A stretch of DNA of 6,491 bases from an uncultured Bacilli bacterium (GTDB lineage Bacteria; Bacillota_I; Bacilli_A; RF39; UBA660), in NCBI GenBank assembly GCA_934097255.1, contig CAKONT010000054.1, positions 1-6,491 of the forward strand. Direction: 5' to 3'. Shown here one piece after another: positions 5,639-6,491 of the stretch. A model generated the notes under the pieces. It was not told the origin of the DNA, did no database searches, and saw only the letters and a program-made list of their open reading frames with translations. A program made the translations under genes and the position numbers. The first letter of the stretch is position 1, and each line of letters opens with the position of its first letter.

Positions 5639-6491
5639 TATCACACATCTCCTTAAACTTTTCAAAGAAACCTTTATATAACTGCTCGCCATTTATATTT
5701 TTAATATCACTTAAATCAACAGTTATAATTCCAAGTTTTAATTTATTATCTTTATATTTCTTTTTATCATTAATAGCAATAATTCTAACTATTTTTTCAA
5801 TATCTGCATTTGAAGAAAAACTTATATCACTTAAGTCATCATCTGGCTCTACAAAATAATAATTTAATTTACAATCACTACCTAGTGTTTTTACTAATTT
5901 ATTAAAGTAATTTTGGGCTTGTTCTATTGTCTTTAATTCTTTATTCATAGGTAGTGAGTAACCATAGTCATCTTCAAACAAAAACCAATTTAAAGGTAAT
6001 CCATAGTCTTGATTATAGTTAATCAAATCTAGCAAGAAACTAGTTCTAAAATGTGTTTCTTTAACAATAGTTTTATCTTCTTTTCTTTCTACTACTAAAT
6101 TATCAATATAAGTAGATATTATTCTTTGTTTTTCTTCTCTTGATTTATTTAACCAACCATATATATTAGCCAAAAACTTTTCAGGTTTAACAAATGTATC
6201 AATGTTATGTTTGTCTTGTAATATAAGTAAATCATCTACAGTAAAACTTAAATTCTCATATTGTCTTTGTTCTTGATATTTCTTTTCTAAATCACTTTTT
6301 TGAAATTCAATATGTTTAATATCTTTATCAAAATCTTCTAATTTCATAACACCCTTGATATATGCTGTTTTAATTCTATCTAATTGTTTATCTAAATCTT
6401 TAATTTGTTTATCATAATCTATTTGTTTATTATCAAATTTTGATTTGATAAATGGGGTATAATAATCATTTATAAGTTCATCAGTTTTAGT
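5619..6491 (-). CDS. Second large serine recombinase, C-terminal part (5' end beyond the window)
   Basis: The frame is open from the right edge (codon ACT at 6491) to TAG at 5619-5621, 290 residues. The ATG at 6347 is internal, because the typical coiled-coil sequence IKDLDKQLDRIKTAYIKGV precedes it and joins MKLEDFDKDIKHIEFQKSDL without a break. This is the coiled-coil region of large serine recombinases. Next come FLANIYGWLNKSREEKQRII and STYIDNLVVERK, matching [18 protein letters not shown] in the first recombinase. The last 150 residues form an extra domain with SLPMNKELKTIEQAQNYF and IVRIIAINDKKKYKDNKLKL, similar to the tail of the other recombinase. The catalytic Ser and zinc ribbon lie outside the window. 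The gene overlaps the relaxase start by 20 bases, a recombinase-relaxase operon. It would excise and integrate the right element. Confidence 0.88.
   Translation of the reverse strand, partial: TKTDELINDYYTPFIKSKFDNKQIDYDKQIKDLDKQLDRIKTAYIKGVMKLEDFDKDIKHIEFQKSDLEKKYQEQRQYENLSFTVDDLLILQDKHNIDTFVKPEKFLANIYGWLNKSREEKQRIISTYIDNLVVERKEDKTIVKETHFRTSFLLDLINYNQDYGLPLNWFLFEDDYGYSLPMNKELKTIEQAQNYFNKLVKTLGSDCKLNYYFVEPDDDLSDISFSSNADIEKIVRIIAINDKKKYKDNKLKLGIITVDLSDIKNINGEQLYKGFFEKFKEMCDNELCNI

Noticed and set aside
5639..5692. Upstream start for the relaxase adding 18 residues (MASSYIKVSLKSLRRCVI)
   Set aside because: MobV proteins start MSYxxxR, and the AAGGAG site fits ATG 5638. The added residues are only another frame of the overlapping recombinase.
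5626..5859. Plus-strand ORF of 77 codons
   Set aside because: It lies wholly antisense to the well-supported second recombinase, rich in Ser/Leu/Ile as expected for the complement of Lys/Asp-rich coding sequence, and has no ribosome site.

Overview
The window is a very AT-rich stretch (roughly a quarter G+C by eye) with strong AGGAGG-type ribosome binding sites, sigma-A-like promoters and the standard genetic code (Trp is TGG; TAA and TGA act as stops). This points to a low-GC member of the Bacillota, probably a gut-type Bacilli/Erysipelotrichia or Clostridia lineage. The lineage is inferred; no chromosomal marker gene is present.

Almost everything here belongs to integrative mobilizable elements of the Tn4451-like kind, meaning a large serine recombinase for excision and integration plus a MobV (Mob_Pre, pMV158-type) relaxase for transfer by a helper conjugation machine. 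There are two recombinase-relaxase modules, and both relaxases are damaged. Left module, minus strand: an intact large serine recombinase (850-2775), then about 370 bases packed with consecutive hairpins (483-849, a candidate transfer origin), then a relaxase pseudogene (482 to beyond base 1) with two nonsense codons, one frameshift and a 10-bp duplication inside its promoter spacer. Right module, minus strand: the C-terminal half of a second large serine recombinase (5619 to beyond 6491), overlapping by 20 bases a MobV relaxase gene (4396-5638) that a frameshift cuts just after the relaxase domain. Next to its 3' end lies a second, clearer transfer origin (about 4313-4368) with the pMV158-type nick sequence TAGTGTG/TTA, on the strand opposite to the relaxase gene.

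Between the modules lie a small CxxC protein gene (3072-3347, minus), a G+C-rich probable structured RNA ending in a strong terminator (about 3376-3530, minus), and one plus-strand cargo gene of unknown function (3622-4134) with its own extended -10 promoter and perfect ribosome binding site. Upstream of the intact recombinase are a good promoter, a 21-codon leader ORF and a terminator hairpin whose first arm is the end of the leader ORF. This looks like translation-coupled attenuation of the recombinase.

The observations most worth pursuing are: a 32-base hairpin element present twice in inverted orientation, once beside each candidate origin, with a compensatory base-pair change in its stem; the attenuator-like leader before the recombinase; the structured RNA; and an uncharacterised C-terminal domain shared by the two recombinases.
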